Assembly (NCBI RefSeq): GCF_001669775.1
Contig: NZ_LXWK01000015.1
Span: forward strand, 248,001 to 312,000
DNA from: Rheinheimera sp. SA_1
GTDB taxonomy: Bacteria > Pseudomonadota > Gammaproteobacteria > Enterobacterales > Alteromonadaceae
Reading direction: 5' to 3'
DNA length: 64,000 nt
This document shows positions 44,927 to 58,305 of this stretch, piece after piece. The notes beneath the pieces are model-generated. The model was not told the origin of the DNA. It was given only the letters and a program-made list of their open reading frames with translations, and made no database searches. The number at the start of each line of letters is the position of its first letter. The first letter of the stretch is position 1. The position numbers and the translations under genes are program-made.

Positions 44927-47900
44927 TCAGGGTAAACTCGCCAGACGCGGCAGCGTCACCCAAAAACAGCTGCCCTGCTGCTCCTGACTGACAAAACCAA
45001 TTTGCCCTTGATGGCTTTCAATAATCTTTTTGCAAATGGTCAAGCCAAGCCCGGTACCTTCCTGGGTACGGCTATCTGATGCATCAGCCTGACTAAACTT
45101 ATCAAACACCCGCTGATGAAAAGACTCCGGAATACCGACCCCCTGATCAGTGATGGCGACTTTAACCTGCTGCTCGTCGCCACTGAGCTCCACTAACACT
45201 GCGCCGCCCTGATGCGAAAATTTAATAGCGTTTGACAATAAATTATCGACCACCTGCCGAATCCGCAATGCATCAACATTCACCGTCAACGGCATCGCCA
45301 GATCGGCCTGCAACGTCACACTAACCTGGTACTTATGGGCATAAGCATTGCTGGCGCTGATCGCCTGCTGCACTAAATCGACCAAATCAACCGGCTTTAA
45401 TTGCAGCACAAACTTGCCGGCTTCAAATTTTTGAACATCAAGCAAATCATTGATAATACTTGATAATCTTTCGCAATTATTAACGGCAGTTTGAATTAAC
45501 AACTGATATGGATCAGATCCCGGCTCCACCACCCGCTGCGCGATTAAGCCAACAGCACCACGAATGGAGGTTAACGGCGTACGCAGTTCATGCGACACCA
45601 CTGAAATAAATTCATCTTTGAGCTTGTCGAGCCGTTTCAGCTCACGGTTGGCTTTAGCCACTTCCTGCAGACTTTTTTCTAACTGCTTACTGCGCAGCGA
45701 TAGCGTTAACGAGCTTTCTTCCAGCGCACTGGTTCGTTCGGCGACTTTAGTTTCGAGGATCAGCTGTGCTTTAGCACGCTCCTGTACCGAGTTTTGCAAT
45801 AAACGATTGATTTGCCGGACATGCCGCAACCGGTATTGATGCCCGGCAAGGATTAACAGCAAGGTGATGATGCCCATCAGCACCTGCACGGTGCGGTATT
45901 GCCACCAGGGCGGCAGCACCTGCAGCTGAATTTCGACGGTTTTATCACTAAACAAACCGTGATTGTTGGAGCCTTTGACTTCCAATACATAGTCGCCGGC
46001 CGGTAAATTTGAATAATAGGCGGCGCGTTTATCGGATTGTAAAATCCAGTCCGGATCAAAGCCACGCAACCGGTATAAAAACTGATTGCGGCTGACATCA
46101 TGATAATCAAGGCTGGCAAATTTAAACTCAACGCTACTGTCAGTCGGTTTCAGCACAATAGCCGGCCAGTCATTGCTGTGCGCCAGCATCGGCAACGGTT
46201 GATGGTTAATTAAAATTTCAGGCACCGCGACCGTCGGCGACAATTCATTAACCCACAACAATTTGGGTTCAACAATCGCAAGGCCGGCGATGGTTCCAAG
46301 AAAAATTGTGCCACTCTGGTCATTAAAAATAGCTTTAAACACCAGCTCCGTCGCCACCAGGCCATCCTGGCGGGTAAAGGTAATAAAACGCGAACTACCG
46401 GCTGGTTTCAGCGTCAGACCTTTGGCCGACAACAACCAAACGTTGCTGTCGGCATCGGTATGCGCGCCGACGATATTTTGGGTTAACAGGCCGGATCGCC
46501 CATCCCACAACTGCTGGGTTAACGTTTGCGGTTGATACACCACCAAACCTTGCTCGGTACAGATCAAAATACTGTCGGCTGGCCCCGGTTCAACACATTG
46601 GACATCCTGACTTGGTAACGATAATCCGGACGTTTTGTCCTCACTGATGTGACGTAACTCGCCGGTGCTGGTGGAGATCTGAAACAAGCCGGAATAGCGG
46701 GTGCCGACCCACAAAAAGTCGCCCTTCTGATACAAAGCCTGTACTGCATCACCTACTTTTTGCCGCATCACGTCACTTAATAGCAGCTTTGTTTGTTGGG
46801 TGGCCGGATCCCAAAACAGGATGCCTTCACCCCATAAGCCAAACCAGAACTGGCCTTGGTCATTAATAATCAGATCGCGAATATTGTCATTTCTGGCTTT
46901 AGCAAGCGTAAATGGCTGATCCACACGCTGCAGTTGATCCGATGCCGGCTCATAACGAAATAAGCCAACATCAGTGGCTGCGAATACCCGCCCCTGATTG
47001 TCACTACGAATAGTATTTACCCGACCTGACGTCTGGTAACGCTGCATCTTCTCCAATTTACGATCAATCCGGTACAGATATTCAGCGCTGCCAAGCCATA
47101 ACAAATCGCCTTGGTTGAATACCGAGGTCACGGTAAAACTCAAATCCTCGGCTTGTTCGCCCGGCAACAAAGATGTTAACGACGAAAATGCCGAAGCACT
47201 GTGTCTGGCATAAAATAAGCCATTTTCACGGGATCCCAGCCACAATACACCGGTACGGTCGATAAACATCGAACGCACATTCACCGTGGGTAATAATGAA
47301 TCTTGTCTGCGGAATTTCAGAAACTTTTGCTGCTGCGGATTATAACGAAACAGACCGTTGTAGGTGCCAAGCAATAAATTGCCATCGGTATCAAACAACA
47401 AATGATTGATGATCGGTGTGGTCATCGAGTCAGCAACAGGTGCCGGGCTGATGTCATCGGTTGTCGCATCCAGACTGAATAAACCTAATCGGGTACCAAT
47501 CCACAGGGTATTTTGTTTGGTGATCAGAGCCCGGATCTCATTATCACGGCTACCTACAGCCGCGTTGGCATATGGCAACACAACCGGACACAAGCCGGTT
47601 TGTTCACGCCAGCAATGTAAACCTTCGGCCGTCCCAATCCAGATAGTGCCATCAGCGGTTTGCTGCAGACTCCAGATCCGCTGATGCTGCAGTGGTTGGA
47701 GTGAATTAGCAGCACCGATTTGCGTCATTTTGCCATCCGGGCTCAGTCGGTTCAGGCCGCTGGTGGTACCAATCCACAAATTACCAGCTTGATCCTGAAA
47801 CAGCGCCTGCACCTGCATGCCGGCAATACCTTGATCAGAATTTTTATCCACGACATAACGGCTCAATTGGCCGGTGACGGCATCAATCCGGCTCAGTCCA

Positions 47901-48241
47901 TAACCCCAGGTGCCGGCCCAGATATTATTTTTCCGATCAATCAGTAACACCCCAACATCCTGATGGCCAAGATGCTGCATTTCACTAACGGTCAGTATCG
48001 GAAACTCAGAAAAACTATAACCATCGTATCTTAATAGCCCGGAATTGGTTGATGTCAGCCAGATATAACCATGTTGATCCTGCGCCACGCTATAAATAGT
48101 GGCGTTGGGCAAGCCGTCATCGACGCCAATGCGTTTAAATTCGGTATAGCCGAAAGCCGCTGAAGTATAAAAAGTCAGTGTGATCAGCAGATAAAACAGC
48201 TTTTGGCTCCAGCTCAGAGCCGGGCGATGAGAATTCAGCAT
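44927..48241 (-). CDS. Sensor histidine kinase with Reg_prop/Y_Y_Y periplasmic sensor
   Basis: This is a kinase of about 1104 residues. A signal/anchor segment (LFYLLITLTFYTSAAFG) is followed by many two-component propeller repeats (GLPNATIYSVAQDQHGYIWL, NIWAGTWGYGLSRID, and similar blades of the form G-x-(I/L)-W-(I/L)-G-T). A Y_Y_Y domain (FLYRLRGFDPDW), one TM helix near 789-800, a coiled coil, HisKA with the phospho-acceptor His884 in SVVSHELRTPLTS, and HATPase_c (DNLLSNAIKFSHQGG, DQGVGIP, GTGLGLTICK) complete it. No receiver domain is fused and no response regulator is adjacent. ATG 48241 has GGAGG only two bases away; ATG 48301 with GGAAG upstream is an alternative. Confidence 0.88.
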   Translation of the reverse strand: MLNSHRPALSWSQKLFYLLITLTFYTSAAFGYTEFKRIGVDDGLPNATIYSVAQDQHGYIWLTSTNSGLLRYDGYSFSEFPILTVSEMQHLGHQDVGVLLIDRKNNIWAGTWGYGLSRIDAVTGQLSRYVVDKNSDQGIAGMQVQALFQDQAGNLWIGTTSGLNRLSPDGKMTQIGAANSLQPLQHQRIWSLQQTADGTIWIGTAEGLHCWREQTGLCPVVLPYANAAVGSRDNEIRALITKQNTLWIGTRLGLFSLDATTDDISPAPVADSMTTPIINHLLFDTDGNLLLGTYNGLFRYNPQQQKFLKFRRQDSLLPTVNVRSMFIDRTGVLWLGSRENGLFYARHSASAFSSLTSLLPGEQAEDLSFTVTSVFNQGDLLWLGSAEYLYRIDRKLEKMQRYQTSGRVNTIRSDNQGRVFAATDVGLFRYEPASDQLQRVDQPFTLAKARNDNIRDLIINDQGQFWFGLWGEGILFWDPATQQTKLLLSDVMRQKVGDAVQALYQKGDFLWVGTRYSGLFQISTSTGELRHISEDKTSGLSLPSQDVQCVEPGPADSILICTEQGLVVYQPQTLTQQLWDGRSGLLTQNIVGAHTDADSNVWLLSAKGLTLKPAGSSRFITFTRQDGLVATELVFKAIFNDQSGTIFLGTIAGLAIVEPKLLWVNELSPTVAVPEILINHQPLPMLAHSNDWPAIVLKPTDSSVEFKFASLDYHDVSRNQFLYRLRGFDPDWILQSDKRAAYYSNLPAGDYVLEVKGSNNHGLFSDKTVEIQLQVLPPWWQYRTVQVLMGIITLLLILAGHQYRLRHVRQINRLLQNSVQERAKAQLILETKVAERTSALEESSLTLSLRSKQLEKSLQEVAKANRELKRLDKLKDEFISVVSHELRTPLTSIRGAVGLIAQRVVEPGSDPYQLLIQTAVNNCERLSSIINDLLDVQKFEAGKFVLQLKPVDLVDLVQQAISASNAYAHKYQVSVTLQADLAMPLTVNVDALRIRQVVDNLLSNAIKFSHQGGAVLVELSGDEQQVKVAITDQGVGIPESFHQRVFDKFSQADASDSRTQEGTGLGLTICKKIIESHQGQIGFVSQEQQGSCFWVTLPRLASLP

Positions 48242-48322
48242 GACCTCCGCATGTCTTTCCAGAACCAGCCAGCCCAAACCGACCAGGCCGCAACACAACA
48301 TTAAACTTCCCGATTCATGCAA

Positions 48323-48481
48323 TATACCCAAAATCCTTGAAGATTCGGGTAGGCGGCAAGTGACCGAGCCTGGAACGCCAGCCCGACCCGGGAGCATAGC
48401 TGTTCTATGCGACTGGCCGCGCTGGCGCTCCAGCGAGAGCACGCGGCCAACAACCCCGAATCTTCAAGGATGAAGGGTATA
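48323..48481. repeat. ERIC-like intergenic palindromic element, copy B
   Basis: TATACCC and GGGTATA close a 159-bp element; inside them TTGAAGATTCGGG and CCCGAATCTTCAA are exact complements. The centre is GGGAGCATAG-CTGTT-CTATGCGACTGG. The 11-mer CCCGATTCATG occurs just outside both ends (48309-48319 and 48483-48493), as a target-site duplication would. It sits upstream of the sensor kinase and can be translated in its extended frame, which is why the longer start is rejected. The rest of 48242-48645 has no gene. Confidence 0.85.
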
Positions 48482-48621
48482 ACCCGATTCATGGGACAAC
48501 CCGTTTCACCTTAGCACAGCAAAGCCCGCTTTACAGGTTCAGCCAATTAATTTCGTCCGCTTACTTTCGCCAACCGTTGCAATCCCATAAAATCGCCCCA
48601 TCTAAGCGGGTAATAACTTAA

Positions 48622-49602
<981 letters not shown>

Positions 49603-49630
49603 TTGCCTTTCGCGCAACGCCTGGAGGCCG

Positions 49631-50344
49631 ATGGCTATTTATCTCCCTGAGTTGACGGCGGATCCACTGTGGTTTCCGCCGCTACACTCGACGCTGAAAA
49701 ACCCAGACGGTTTACTGGCGATGGGCGGCGATTTATCGGTGGCACGGTTACATCAGGCTTATCGCAGCGGCATCTTTCCCTGGTTTAGCGATGGCGATCC
49801 ACTCTTGTGGTGGTCGCCATCCACCCGAGCCGTGTTTGCGCCCGGCGAATTGCAGCTTAATCGCAGCCTGCGTAAATATCAAAAACAACAACAATTTCAC
49901 TACAGCCGGAATTTAGCTTTTGCGCAGGTCATTGCCCATTGCGCTGCATTACCACGGCGCAACCAAGCTGGTACCTGGATTGTCGGTGACATGCAGCAAG
50001 CCTATCTGGCATTACATCAGGTGGGTCTGGCGCACAGTATTGAAGTCTGGCGCGATAGTCAGTTGGTTGGTGGTTTATACGGTGTGGTGATCGGTGGTTT
50101 ATTTTGTGGTGAGTCGATGTTTAATCTGCAACCGAACACGGCAAAATTGGCACTTTGTATGTTGCAACAACAATTATCCGGTTACTCTGAAGGCTGGATT
50201 GACTGCCAGATGCCCAATCCGTTTTTATTGCAATTGGGGGTTCAGCCGTTACCCAAAGCCAAGTATCTGAAGTTGCTGCAGCAATTGCGTGATGCGCCTG
50301 TTCCCACAACCGCCTGGGAACCGGCTGTATTGGAATTTCACTGA
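49631..50344 (+). CDS. aat: Leucyl/phenylalanyl-tRNA-protein transferase
   Basis: Aat attaches Leu or Phe from charged tRNA to proteins with N-terminal Arg or Lys, making them ClpS substrates. In 237 residues it shows FPPLHSTLKNPDGLLAMGGD, YRSGIFPWFSDGDPLLWWSP and GGLFCGESMF, the family signatures. The ATG at 49631 follows GGAGG closely, and the longer frame into trxB is rejected. The stop overlaps the bpt start (TGATG). Confidence 0.96.
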   Translation: MAIYLPELTADPLWFPPLHSTLKNPDGLLAMGGDLSVARLHQAYRSGIFPWFSDGDPLLWWSPSTRAVFAPGELQLNRSLRKYQKQQQFHYSRNLAFAQVIAHCAALPRRNQAGTWIVGDMQQAYLALHQVGLAHSIEVWRDSQLVGGLYGVVIGGLFCGESMFNLQPNTAKLALCMLQQQLSGYSEGWIDCQMPNPFLLQLGVQPLPKAKYLKLLQQLRDAPVPTTAWEPAVLEFH

Positions 50345-51051
50345 TGGATTTACGCCAAATTCAGTTAGGTCTCACTGGTGAACACGACTGTAGTTATTTA
50401 GCTGAACAGTCCGAACGGTTGGTATTTACCCTACCCGATCAACCGCTGAGCCCGGCAGTGTATCAACAACTGATGAACTACAATTTCCGTCGTACCGGCC
50501 AGCAGCTCTACCGGCCTTATTGCAGTAGTTGCCAGGCTTGCCAAGCGGTACGTATTGCAGCTGAGCATTTTGTGATCAGCACTTCGCAGCGTAAATTACT
50601 GAACAAAGCCAAAAAAGCCCAGTGGCATTATCGGGTAATATCAGCTGGCGATGGCATGCAATATCTTGATTTATATCAGCAATATATTCGGGGTAAACAT
50701 GCAGGCGGCGTCATGGATCCGCCGGATCCGGAGCATTTGTACTCGATGTTTCACTGCGACTGGCTGGATATCCTGGTATTGGAGCAATATCAGCAAGAGC
50801 AGCTCGTCGGCGTGATGATCCTTGATCAATTACCGGATGGCTTGTCAGCGGTTTATAGTTTCTATCAGCCAGACAGCAAGTTAGCACTTGGGAAGTTAGC
50901 CATTCTGGCGGCACTTGATTACCTCGCCGCCCAGCCTTTGGCTCAGTTATATCTTGGCTACTACATTTTAGAATGCCAAAAAATGGCCTATAAAGCTGAT
51001 TTTGGTCCACAACAACGGCTGATCGCAGGTAATTGGCAGTCTTTTGATTAA
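50344..51051 (+). CDS. bpt: Aspartate/glutamate leucyltransferase Bpt
   Basis: Bpt (ATE family) transfers leucine to N-terminal Asp or Glu, the second bacterial route to the N-degron pathway. The Cys-rich YCSSCQACQAVRI near residue 60 and GKHAGGVMDPPD, then LYLGYYILECQKMAYKADF near the C-terminus are diagnostic. 235 residues is normal. It is translationally coupled to aat, so both N-terminal leucylation activities are probably made together. Confidence 0.95.
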   Translation: MDLRQIQLGLTGEHDCSYLAEQSERLVFTLPDQPLSPAVYQQLMNYNFRRTGQQLYRPYCSSCQACQAVRIAAEHFVISTSQRKLLNKAKKAQWHYRVISAGDGMQYLDLYQQYIRGKHAGGVMDPPDPEHLYSMFHCDWLDILVLEQYQQEQLVGVMILDQLPDGLSAVYSFYQPDSKLALGKLAILAALDYLAAQPLAQLYLGYYILECQKMAYKADFGPQQRLIAGNWQSFD

Positions 51052-51369
<318 letters not shown>

Positions 51370-51426
51370 GTGGATAAAGCTTGGTCACTGTTGCATAAAA
51401 CAAACTAAGCTGCACTAACGTAAAAA

Positions 51427-51454
51427 AACACCCGGCATCACCGGGTGTTTTTTT
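51427..51454 (+). terminator. Intrinsic terminator of infA
   Basis: AACACCCGG (51427-51435) and CCGGGTGTT (51441-51449) pair completely around CATCA, with a run of seven T. An A-run on the left lets it also work on the minus strand. Confidence 0.92.
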
Positions 51455-51521
51455 GTTTGTTTTTTTCAGTGGTTCAACAGCGACACTGCTAAGAAATACT
51501 GCAACGAAATAATGCAAAAAG

Positions 51522-51556
51522 AACGATTAGCTTATGATTTAAGCTAATCGTTTTTT
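51522..51556. terminator. Second intrinsic terminator after infA
   Basis: AACGATTAGCTTA and TAAGCTAATCGTT form a perfect 13-pair stem with loop TGATT and a run of six T. No gene ends between this and the infA terminator, so it acts as a backup or bounds an unseen short transcript (51455-51521). It may also serve clpA on the minus strand, where the flanking A/T-runs are weaker. Confidence 0.8.
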
Positions 51557-51576
51557 ATCATCTCTATGGCTAGCGC

Positions 51577-51717
51577 TATACCCAAAATCATTGAAGATGC
51601 GGGATGGCCACGGTGGAACCGCGACGAGTGAATGAGACCGCAGGAGCATAGTGAACTATGTGACTGCGGCGAATTAACGATGGCAACAACCCCGCATCTT
51701 CAAGGATGGCGGGTATA
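51577..51717. repeat. ERIC-like intergenic palindromic element, copy C
   Basis: This 141-bp element is bounded by TATACCC and GGGTATA, with inner complements TTGAAGATGCGGG and CCCGCATCTTCAA. The core is CAGGAGCATAGTGAACTATGTGACTG (described in parts: CAGGAGC, CATAG/CTATG stem, GTGACTG). It ends three bases before the clpA stop codon on the opposite strand, so a clpA transcript would read straight into it. Confidence 0.85.
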
Positions 51718-51720
51718 TGA

Positions 51721-53976
51721 CTAGGCAGGTACTGCCGAATCCAGATAATCAAAACTCAGTTCGTTATCCACCAAATCAATTCTGACATCCCCACCGTGCA
51801 ATAACCGTCCGAACAAAATTTCATTGGCCAACGGCTTTTTCAGCTGCTCCTGGATCACCCGGGCCATTGGTCTGGCGCCCATGGCTTGGTCATAACCTTT
51901 ATCAGCTAACCAAGCGCGTGCAGCGGATGACAATTCCATCGATACTTGCTTTTTATCCAGCTGTACTTGCAAATCACAAATAAACTTATCGACAATCTGC
52001 AGAATAATATCGCGCGACAAATGCTTGAACCAAATGATGCCATCGAGCCGGTTCCGAAACTCCGGGCTAAAAGTCCGGTTAATTTCCTTCAACGCATCAA
52101 AGCTATGGTCTTGTTGTTTAAAGCCGATAGTTTTACGCACTGTTTCCTGCACGCCGGCATTGGTGGTCATCACCAGCACGACATTACGAAAATCAATTTT
52201 ACGGCCGTTGTTGTCGGTTAATGTACCGTGGTCCATCACCTGCAACAAAATGTTGTAAATATCAGAATGGGCTTTTTCGATTTCATCCAGTAACACTACT
52301 GAATATGGATGTTTCGACACGGCATCAGTTAACAAGCCGCCCTGATCAAATCCTACGTAGCCAGGAGGCGCGCCAATCAGTCTGCTGATCGAATGCCGCT
52401 CCATATACTCGGACATATCAAAACGCAGCAGCTCCACGCCCATGATTTTTGCCAGTTGTTTGGTGACTTCGGTTTTACCAACCCCGGTCGGGCCGGCAAA
52501 CAGAAAATTACCAATCGGCTTTTCTTCATTGCCAAGACCAGAGCGCGATAGCCGAATCGCCGAAGTCAGCACTTCAATTGGCTCGTTCTGACCAAATACC
52601 ACCAGTTTTAAATTGCGGTCTAAATTGGCCAGTACGTCTTTGTCCGAAGCAGAGACCGACTTTTCCGGAATACGCGCCATTTTGGCAATGACATGCTCTA
52701 TCTCAGGCACGTTGATGACTTTTTTGCGTTTTGAGAGCGGTAACAGACGCTGGCTGGCACCTGCTTCATCGATCACATCAATAGCTTTGTCTGGCAGATG
52801 CCGCTCGTTGATGTACTTTGCCGACAACTCTGCCGCCGCCCGCAAGGCTTTTTGGGTGTAACGCACGCCATGGTGCGCTTCGTAGCGTTCTTTCAGGCCT
52901 TGCAGAATTTGCGTGGTGTCATCAACGCTTGGCTCAGTAATATCAATTTTCTGAAAGCGCCGCACCAAAGCAGTATCTTTTTCGAAAATACTTTTAAATT
53001 CCTGATAGGTGGTGGAACCAATACAACGTAATCGACCGCTCGATAATAACGGTTTAATTAAGTTGGACGCGTCCATCACACCGCCAGAAGCCGCACCTGC
53101 ACCAATCACGGTATGAATTTCATCGATAAATAACACCGCGTCTTTTTCGCGTTCAATTTCTTTTAATAACGATTTCAGGCGTTTTTCAAAGTCGCCGCGG
53201 TATTTAGTTCCTGCCAGCAATGCGCCCATATCCAGCGAATAAATGGTGGCATTGGCGATCACTTCCGGCACCTGATTTTGCACAATCCGGTACGCCAGAC
53301 CTTCAGCAATGGCGGTTTTACCGACCCCAGCTTCGCCGACTAATAACGGATTGTTTTTCTTACGACGGCATAACACCTGAATGGTGCGTTCCAGCTCGGT
53401 ATCTCGACCAACCAAAGGATCAATCTGGCCATTTTTGGCCAGCACATTCAGATTGGCGGTAAAGTTCTCAAGGTATTTATTATCTTCAACACCAACATCG
53501 GACGAGTCTTCATGTTGCTCATCGCTAGGTTCAATTTTGTCAGCTTTAATCACGCCGTGTGAAATGTAATTCACAATATCCAGCCGGCTGATATCAATTT
53601 TTTTCAGCAAATAAACCGCTTGTGATTCTTGTTCACTGAAAATAGCCACCAGCACATTGGCACCGGTTACTTCGGCTTTGCCGGAAGATTGCACATGGAA
53701 AACAGCACGTTGTAATACCCTTTGAAAACCAAGGGTTGGTTGGGTATCACGATCTAAATCGCCGTCTGGGATCAACGGCGTGGTTGAATCGATAAAAGTT
53801 GAAAGTTCACTGCGTAGCCGGTCGATATTGGCGCCACAGGATTTTAATGCTTCACCGGCGGCAGGGTTATCTAATAACGCTAACAGCAGATGTTCGACGG
53901 TCATATATTCGTGGCGGCGTTCCCTGGCAAACCGAAATGCCAGATTCAGCGTCAACTCAAGATCTTTATTTAACAT
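51721..53976 (-). CDS. clpA: ATP-dependent Clp protease ATP-binding subunit ClpA
   Basis: ClpA is the AAA+ unfoldase that feeds ClpP, with ClpS as adaptor. The N-domain ([20 protein letters not shown]) is followed by D1 with Walker [14 protein letters not shown] and D2 with [13 protein letters not shown]. The ClpP-docking loop reads KTIGFKQQD, where E. coli has IGL; IGF is an accepted variant. 751 residues is normal. AGGAG lies six bases from the ATG. clpS lies upstream in the same direction, separated by a truncated repeat. Confidence 0.97.
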   Translation of the reverse strand: MLNKDLELTLNLAFRFARERRHEYMTVEHLLLALLDNPAAGEALKSCGANIDRLRSELSTFIDSTTPLIPDGDLDRDTQPTLGFQRVLQRAVFHVQSSGKAEVTGANVLVAIFSEQESQAVYLLKKIDISRLDIVNYISHGVIKADKIEPSDEQHEDSSDVGVEDNKYLENFTANLNVLAKNGQIDPLVGRDTELERTIQVLCRRKKNNPLLVGEAGVGKTAIAEGLAYRIVQNQVPEVIANATIYSLDMGALLAGTKYRGDFEKRLKSLLKEIEREKDAVLFIDEIHTVIGAGAASGGVMDASNLIKPLLSSGRLRCIGSTTYQEFKSIFEKDTALVRRFQKIDITEPSVDDTTQILQGLKERYEAHHGVRYTQKALRAAAELSAKYINERHLPDKAIDVIDEAGASQRLLPLSKRKKVINVPEIEHVIAKMARIPEKSVSASDKDVLANLDRNLKLVVFGQNEPIEVLTSAIRLSRSGLGNEEKPIGNFLFAGPTGVGKTEVTKQLAKIMGVELLRFDMSEYMERHSISRLIGAPPGYVGFDQGGLLTDAVSKHPYSVVLLDEIEKAHSDIYNILLQVMDHGTLTDNNGRKIDFRNVVLVMTTNAGVQETVRKTIGFKQQDHSFDALKEINRTFSPEFRNRLDGIIWFKHLSRDIILQIVDKFICDLQVQLDKKQVSMELSSAARAWLADKGYDQAMGARPMARVIQEQLKKPLANEILFGRLLHGGDVRIDLVDNELSFDYLDSAVPA

Positions 53977-54010
53977 GCACAGCTCCTAATCCACCTGAGT
54001 TACTGACTGA

Positions 54011-54071
54011 TATACCTTTCATCCTTGAAGATTCGGGGTTGTTGGCCGCGTCTTCAATGACTTTAGGTATT
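54011..54071. repeat. ERIC-like element, copy D, internally deleted
   Basis: TATACCTTTCATCCTTGAAG at the left matches copies A-C, and CTTCAATGACTTTAGGTATT at the right is the complementary end, but the centre with the CATAG/CTATG core is missing. About 60 bases remain. It lies between clpS and clpA and could fold as a hairpin within a clpS-clpA transcript. Confidence 0.7.
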
Positions 54072-54079
54072 AGTACCGG

Positions 54080-54400
54080 CTAAGCCCTTTCCATCGTGCA
54101 CAGCAACGGATGCTCGTGCTCTTTGGCATAACTGCTGACCTGTTGTACTTTGGTCTCAGCGATTTCAGCAGTGAACACACCACAAACCGCCTTGCCCTCG
54201 TAATGCACCTTTAACATGATCTCACTGGCTTGTTCATACTGTAGGTTAAAAAAACGGGTTAGCACATCGATGACAAAATCCATTGGGGTGTAATCATCAT
54301 TGTGCAGAACCACTTTGTACATTGGAGGTGGTTCAACTTTCTGTCGGATTAACTCCGCTAAGCCTTCGCCCTGTCCTTTGGTCTGTTTGATGCCGCTCAT
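54080..54400 (-). CDS. clpS: Clp protease adaptor ClpS
   Basis: ClpS delivers proteins with N-terminal Leu, Phe, Trp or Tyr to ClpAP. The N-degron pocket residues are visible in [20 protein letters not shown] (Asp-Asp, Thr, Met) and the conserved His in [13 protein letters not shown]. 106 residues is the normal length. It is transcribed towards clpA and divergent from cspD, as in E. coli. Confidence 0.97.
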   Translation of the reverse strand: MSGIKQTKGQGEGLAELIRQKVEPPPMYKVVLHNDDYTPMDFVIDVLTRFFNLQYEQASEIMLKVHYEGKAVCGVFTAEIAETKVQQVSSYAKEHEHPLLCTMERA

Positions 54401-54594
54401 AAACTATAGTCACGCCTGGTTGATCCATCAAAGGATGTGGAGGTTATATCTACGCTTTTCAATCTTGATTAGTTCGGTAAAAAACTTGACTAGCTGAACA
54501 AATTATCTACAGTAACTAATGGAGCTTGAATAAGCTTTGACGTTGTCATCTTAGAATACAGAAATTAGCTAACTAAGAGAAGGAAGTATGTAGT

Positions 54595-54816
54595 ATGGCT
54601 ACCGGTAAAGTGAAATGGTTTAATAATGCCAAAGGATTTGGGTTCATTCGTGAAGATGGTCGTGACGAAGACATTTTCGCCCATTACTCAACCATTAGCA
54701 TGGACGGCTACCGCACGTTAAAAGCTGGCCAGGATGTAACCTTTGAATTATCAGAGGGCCCCAAAGGCCTGCATGCGGTGAATATTGCCCTGCCTGAAGA
54801 CGGCAAACAGGAATAA
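54595..54816 (+). CDS. cspD: Cold-shock-domain protein CspD
   Basis: This is a 73-residue cold-shock domain protein. RNP1 is KGFGFI and RNP2 is DIFAHYS. The divergent position beside clpS and the C-terminal extension GPKGLHAVNIALPEDGK fit CspD, the stationary-phase replication inhibitor, better than a cold-induced Csp. AAGGAAG precedes the ATG by eight bases. The gap to the next gene holds a bidirectional terminator. Confidence 0.92.
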   Translation: MATGKVKWFNNAKGFGFIREDGRDEDIFAHYSTISMDGYRTLKAGQDVTFELSEGPKGLHAVNIALPEDGKQE

Positions 54817-55003
54817 CACTGCACCAGTTAGTGACAGGCAGCAGCCATGCAGGGGGACCTGCCTGACACTCATTCAAACTGATTTCATTTCAGTTTCGCT
54901 TTTTTTTTGCTGACCTTTGAGTCTTCGCCGCTATTACTTATCTGTACTTTGGTTTGAGACTGAATCCAGTACCAATTTCATTGGCTATTTCGCAATAACA
55001 AAC

Positions 55004-55037
55004 ATAAAAAAATCCGGTGTCGCCACCGGATTTTTAT
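55004..55037. terminator. Bidirectional terminator between cspD and icd
   Basis: AAATCCGGTG (55010-55019) and CACCGGATTT (55024-55033) pair fully around a four-base loop, with A and T runs outside. It can end the icd transcript on the minus strand and cspD read-through on the plus strand. Confidence 0.9.
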
Positions 55038-55063
55038 TTAACGTCAATGACGATTAACAAAAC

Positions 55064-57376
<2,313 letters not shown>

Positions 57377-57786
57377 CTATTTCCGTCCAATACCAGCTGG
57401 ATTTGTTGAATAAGTTTATCAGTTAAGTTCCCACCACAGTAGAGCGACCGCTGCAGTGACTGCAAATGCCGGAAGCTTTTGCTATGCAGATATCAGATAT
57501 GGAACAACTGATGAATCAAACAGCCTGCACATAGTACAGACTTCAAATAAAGAGCAAAACCTTTCGTGGCCTGACCACTTCGAAAAAACGGTAAATTCAG
57601 TGAAAAATGTCGGGGTTGGCGGTTATTTTCTGGTTTTTGATCGGCTTTTAATGACAAATTAAGCGACATAAAATGCTGGCTGTAAGTTCAGTGACAGAAA
57701 TTGGACCGGCGATAAGTTTTGGCCGTATGATAAAACTTTGACGCAATCTTACTAAATGCAAAGTAATGAACCCAACAAGGATCACG

Positions 57787-58272
57787 ATGGACCGGAGTCA
57801 ATTACATTTAACCGTGGCCGCAGTGGTCGCATATCAAGGAAAATTCTTACTGGTCGAAGAACGGGACAAACAAAGTCAAAAACTGGTACTGAATCAGCCG
57901 GCCGGTCACGTCGAAAGCAACGAAGATTTAATCACTGCTGTGGAGCGGGAATTGTTTGAAGAAACCGGCCTGGTGCTAAAAGCAGATGGCTGGCTGGGTA
58001 TTTCGCAACTGATTGCCGGCAATGGTCACCGTTACGTGCGGGTCAACTTTTACTTTGAACCTGACTCCTTGTCAGTGGCGTATCAGCCACAGGATGCCGA
58101 TATTCTGGCACTGCACTGGTTGACACTGCAACAGCTGACCGAACATCAACTGCCTGAGCGTAGCCAGCTGGTTTCAGATGCTATGTTGCAATATCAACAA
58201 GGGGTGAGACTGCCATTAGCGCTGATTAAAAGCCCGGTCAGCTCTGTGTCAGCGTCTAAAACAGTGCTATAA
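57787..58272 (+). CDS. nudJ: Nudix hydrolase NudJ-like
   Basis: This is a 161-residue phosphatase of nucleotide pyrophosphates. The Nudix box G-x5-E-x7-REL-x-EE-x-GL is complete (GHVESNEDLITAVERELFEE). The N-terminus LHLTVAAVVAYQGKFLLVEE and position directly before mnmA match NudJ, which hydrolyses HMP-pyrophosphate and nucleoside di/triphosphates. The ATG at 57787 has AAGGA five bases upstream; an ATG at 57766 has none. Confidence 0.9.
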   Translation: MDRSQLHLTVAAVVAYQGKFLLVEERDKQSQKLVLNQPAGHVESNEDLITAVERELFEETGLVLKADGWLGISQLIAGNGHRYVRVNFYFEPDSLSVAYQPQDADILALHWLTLQQLTEHQLPERSQLVSDAMLQYQQGVRLPLALIKSPVSSVSASKTVL

Positions 58273-58305
58273 TCCGCGCCTCGTTTTCGTCTCGAAGCTA
58301 GGAAT

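Noticed and set aside
48242-48442. N-terminal extension of the sensor kinase by 67 residues
   Set aside because: The extension runs through repeat copy B and lacks a binding site at its start; the signal/anchor begins at the ATG at 48241.
57456-57662. 68-codon frame upstream of nudJ
   Set aside because: It has a poor start context and no hydrophobic, repeat or motif signal. The gap 57293-57786 is left as unassigned.
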